5,987 nt of DNA from Acidobacteriota bacterium (GTDB lineage Bacteria; Acidobacteriota; Thermoanaerobaculia; Thermoanaerobaculales; Thermoanaerobaculaceae). A model generated the notes under the pieces. The model had not been told where the DNA came from. It did no database searches and saw only the letters and a program-made list of their open reading frames with translations. The number at the start of each line of letters is the position of its first letter. Positions within the stretch are counted from its first letter, which is position 1. The translations under genes were made by a program, and so were the position numbers. Shown piece by piece: positions 3,745-5,987 of this stretch. Location of the stretch: the NCBI GenBank assembly GCA_021782525.1, contig JAJXUY010000113.1, forward strand, positions 1-5,987, read 5' to 3'.

Positions 3745-5987
3745 GTGGTTGCTGGCGCGAAACTCAGGCTGAGGCTAACGGTCGCGACGACGGTCGTGTT
3801 GGGAATGGCGGCCATGGCGAGCGCCGCGGATGGCGGAGACCGGTTCGGTGTCATGAGAGCACTCGCTGCGAGGCTCGGCCAGGCTCCGACGGGCGGAGTG
3901 GTGATGCCCTCGGTGGCCCTCGCCGCCGGCACCGGTTTCGCCCAGGCCTACGGCGGGAGCCAGGCCGACAGCGGATATCTCATCGGGCAGGTCGGCAGCA
4001 ATTTCGTCTTCGGTGGCACGACCGCCTCCTTCGGGTCCGGCGCGGCCGACCCATGGCTGCTCGAGACGGACGGCAACGGCAACGTGATCCTCCAGGAGGA
4101 GTGGGGGACGGCCCAGACCACGGCCGGCACAGTTAATTCCACACCCGACGGCGGGTACGTGGTCAGCCTGACCTCCCAGACCGCGCCGTTACAGCTCATC
4201 AAGCTCAACAGCTCGTTCGCGAGCGTCTGGCAGAAGCAGTACGGCAACGGAGGCGAGGGGCTGACGTCGGTCATCGTGCTGCCGGACAGCAGCTTCCTGA
4301 TCCAGGGCATGGCGATCCAGATGTCGGGCCTGGGCGTCAAGTTCGTGGTCGAGGTGATGAAGACCGACGCCTCCGGTGCCATCGTCTGGCAGAAGACCCT
4401 CAGCTCGTCGGACGCGATCGCGATAGCGTTCCAGCAGCTCGCCGACGGCAGCTTCATCGGCGTGGGCACGATCGCCACGGGGTCGAGCGACATGGACGCG
4501 CTCGTGGTCAACCTCGACTCCGGCGGCAACATCACGTGGCAGAACAGTTACGGCGGACCACTCACGGATCAGGCTTTTTCGGCCGTTGCCATCAGCGGGG
4601 GCTACCTGATCGCCGGCTCGACGGCGTCTTTCGGGGCCGGCAGGACCGACGTGTGGCTCCTCCAACTCGACGGCTCGGGGCACCTCGTCAAGCAGGAGAC
4701 CATCGGCGGCGCCGGCGACGAGGCCGCGCTGATCCAGCCCGTGACGGGGGGGTACCTGCTCGGCGGTGCGACGGACTCCTCCGGCGCGGGCGGCAGGGAC
4801 GGCTGGCTGGCCTTCCTCGACTCGAACCTGGGGGTGAGCTGGTCGAAAACGTACGGTGGACCCGGGAACGAGAGCCTCGTCGCCACCCCTGACTCGGCGG
4901 GAGGGTTTCTGCTTGAGGGCACCACGACCTCGTTCGGCGGCGGCGGCGAGGACGCGTGGGTCATCAAGACCGACGCCTCGGGCACCCCGATCTGGCAGAA
5001 CGCCTACGGCGGCTCGGCCGACGACTTCGGCGCCGCGGTCAGAATTTTCGGGGGCAGGCTGATGCTGAGCGGTTCGACCGCATCCTGGGGCGCGGGCGGC
5101 ACCGACCTGCTCGCGGCGCTTCTCGACGCCAACGGCCAACTGACCGGTTGCGACCTGGTCCATCCGACGAGCGTGACCCCGGCGAACTTCCCGGTCACGG
5201 TGACTGCGACGAGCGTGGCGCCCGTGACCACGACGCTGGCGGAATCGAACGGAACCATTGCGGTTTCGACGGTCTCGCTGAGCCCCGTCGTCACGAGCGC
5301 TGCCACCACGAATATCTGCGGAGTCACCGCCGCGCTCACCGCCACGGCGGGCGCGAGCACGACGTCGGGGGCCGCACCGCTTTCCGTCGTCTTCACCGGC
5401 TTGGCTGCCGGCGGCACCTCGCCTTACGGGTACGACTGGGACTTCGGCGACGGCAGCGCGCACTCAAGCCAGCAGAACCCGGCCCACACGTACGGCTCGG
5501 CCGGCTCCTACAACGTGACGTTCAAGGTCACGGACGTGGCGGCGGCAACCGCCACCGACAACCACCTCCAGATCAATGTCTCGGGGGCCACCTGCACGTT
5601 GACGTGCCAGGCCTCCGTCCCCACCGCAGGCGCGGTAGGGGTCGCCGTCGGCTTCGCCTCCTCGGCCACCACCTCGAACTGCGGCGGGTCGGTCGGATAC
5701 CTCTGGAGCTTCGGTGACGGCCAGACGTCGACCGCGCAGAACCCCACCCACACCTACGCCGTGGCCCGGGCCTACACGTGGACGCTCACGGTCACCGCAG
5801 GCGCCGGGAGCTGCAACCAGAGCGGGGGCATCACGATCTCGTCGTCCGGCGCCCAGCAGACCTGGATCCCGGTGGGCAGCCACGCCTCGGGCCTGAACCA
5901 GAGTCAGTGGCGCAGCGACCTCGGCCTGCTCAACGCGGGGACGGGGAGTGCCAGTGTGCAGATCACGGGGTACATCGGCAGCAGCGT
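3745..5987 (+). CDS. Secreted eight-repeat propeller-like protein with two PKD domains (3' end outside window)
   Basis: 747 residues are visible. Residues 1-27 form a signal peptide: basic KLRLR (6-10), hydrophobic 11-24, and an ASA-A site at 25-28. Residues about 65-470 hold eight repeats of about 50 residues, with the recurring pattern YGG, GGYLL.G.T.SFG.GG.D.W, LD..G...WQ.. A Thr/Val/Ser-rich linker follows (about 471-535). PKD domain 1 (about 535-613) has YDWDFGDG (563-570) and NPAHTY (578-583). PKD domain 2 (about 617-702) has LWSFGDG (653-659) and NPTHTY (667-672), plus cysteines at 617, 621, 646 and 690 that could form disulfides. A new domain starts near 709 with WIPVGSH and QWRSDLGLLN. 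PKD domains are beta-sandwich folds common in surface and extracellular proteins. I infer a surface-exposed or secreted binding or structural role; no catalytic motif is visible and the substrate is unknown. Confidence 0.9.
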   Translation, partial: MVAGAKLRLRLTVATTVVLGMAAMASAADGGDRFGVMRALAARLGQAPTGGVVMPSVALAAGTGFAQAYGGSQADSGYLIGQVGSNFVFGGTTASFGSGAADPWLLETDGNGNVILQEEWGTAQTTAGTVNSTPDGGYVVSLTSQTAPLQLIKLNSSFASVWQKQYGNGGEGLTSVIVLPDSSFLIQGMAIQMSGLGVKFVVEVMKTDASGAIVWQKTLSSSDAIAIAFQQLADGSFIGVGTIATGSSDMDALVVNLDSGGNITWQNSYGGPLTDQAFSAVAISGGYLIAGSTASFGAGRTDVWLLQLDGSGHLVKQETIGGAGDEAALIQPVTGGYLLGGATDSSGAGGRDGWLAFLDSNLGVSWSKTYGGPGNESLVATPDSAGGFLLEGTTTSFGGGGEDAWVIKTDASGTPIWQNAYGGSADDFGAAVRIFGGRLMLSGSTASWGAGGTDLLAALLDANGQLTGCDLVHPTSVTPANFPVTVTATSVAPVTTTLAESNGTIAVSTVSLSPVVTSAATTNICGVTAALTATAGASTTSGAAPLSVVFTGLAAGGTSPYGYDWDFGDGSAHSSQQNPAHTYGSAGSYNVTFKVTDVAAATATDNHLQINVSGATCTLTCQASVPTAGAVGVAVGFASSATTSNCGGSVGYLWSFGDGQTSTAQNPTHTYAVARAYTWTLTVTAGAGSCNQSGGITISSSGAQQTWIPVGSHASGLNQSQWRSDLGLLNAGTGSASVQITGYIGSS
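3937..5154 (+). repeat. Region encoding eight approximately 50-residue repeats (propeller-type)
   Basis: Repeat boundaries, taken at the YGG or equivalent motif, fall near residues 69, 120, 166, 218, 269, 320, 370, 421 and 469 of the secreted protein. Repeats 5 to 8 are best conserved (SYGG, TIGG, TYGG, AYGG starts; STASFGAG, TDSSGAGG, TTSFGGGG, TASWGAGG middles). Repeats 2 to 4 are more diverged and lack the SFG motif. DNA identity between repeats is low, so this is an old protein-level repeat rather than a recent expansion. Eight copies would suit an eight-bladed propeller, which is an inference. Confidence 0.75.

Noticed and set aside
3531..4136. Plus-strand open frame of 201 codons across the start of the secreted-protein gene
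   Set aside because: It is in a different register from the PKD gene, lacks a ribosome binding site, and turns Arg-rich once it enters the real coding region.
4189..5463. Minus-strand open frame of 424 codons opposite the secreted-protein gene
   Set aside because: The plus-strand frame has a signal peptide, strong ribosome binding site, promoter and PKD motifs; the minus-strand product shows only antisense composition.

Overview
This is a high-G+C bacterial window holding two divergent genes, each cut off by a window edge, separated by a 450-bp intergenic region. The minus strand (3294 to 1) carries cobalamin-dependent methionine synthase, metH. The plus strand (3745 to 5987) carries a secreted protein with eight propeller-type repeats and two PKD domains. 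The high G+C, the secreted repeat/PKD architecture and a C-terminal 'WIPVGSHASG...QWRSDLGLLN' segment suggest an Acidobacteriota-like organism (Holophagae/Thermoanaerobaculia type). That placement is an inference of low to moderate strength.

The striking feature is inside metH. Between the B12-binding domain and the reactivation domain lies a tandem array (about 211-780) of four units. Each unit is a purine-rich arm, a short core, a complementary pyrimidine-rich arm and a conserved GTACTCGGGCCCCTGTCCCC-type tail. Successive units are spaced 135, 135 and 150 bp, all multiples of three. The metH reading frame runs unbroken through the array, so the enzyme should carry about 190 extra low-complexity residues. 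All three minus-strand frames are almost stop-free there, the arms form long hairpins, and canonical G-quadruplex patterns occur on both strands. This resembles the logic of the Rickettsia palindromic elements that insert in frame within genes, but the sequence family is not one I recognise.

The intergenic region (3295-3744) holds a single element of about 146 bp with 15-bp inverted ends and a core resembling that of the array, which suggests the family is dispersed. It also holds a small GC hairpin and a good sigma70-type promoter followed by a strong ribosome binding site for the secreted protein. No cobalamin or SAM riboswitch was recognised upstream of metH.

The two genes have no evident functional link. 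MetH is a cytoplasmic one-carbon and methionine enzyme. The divergent gene encodes a probable cell-surface or extracellular protein.
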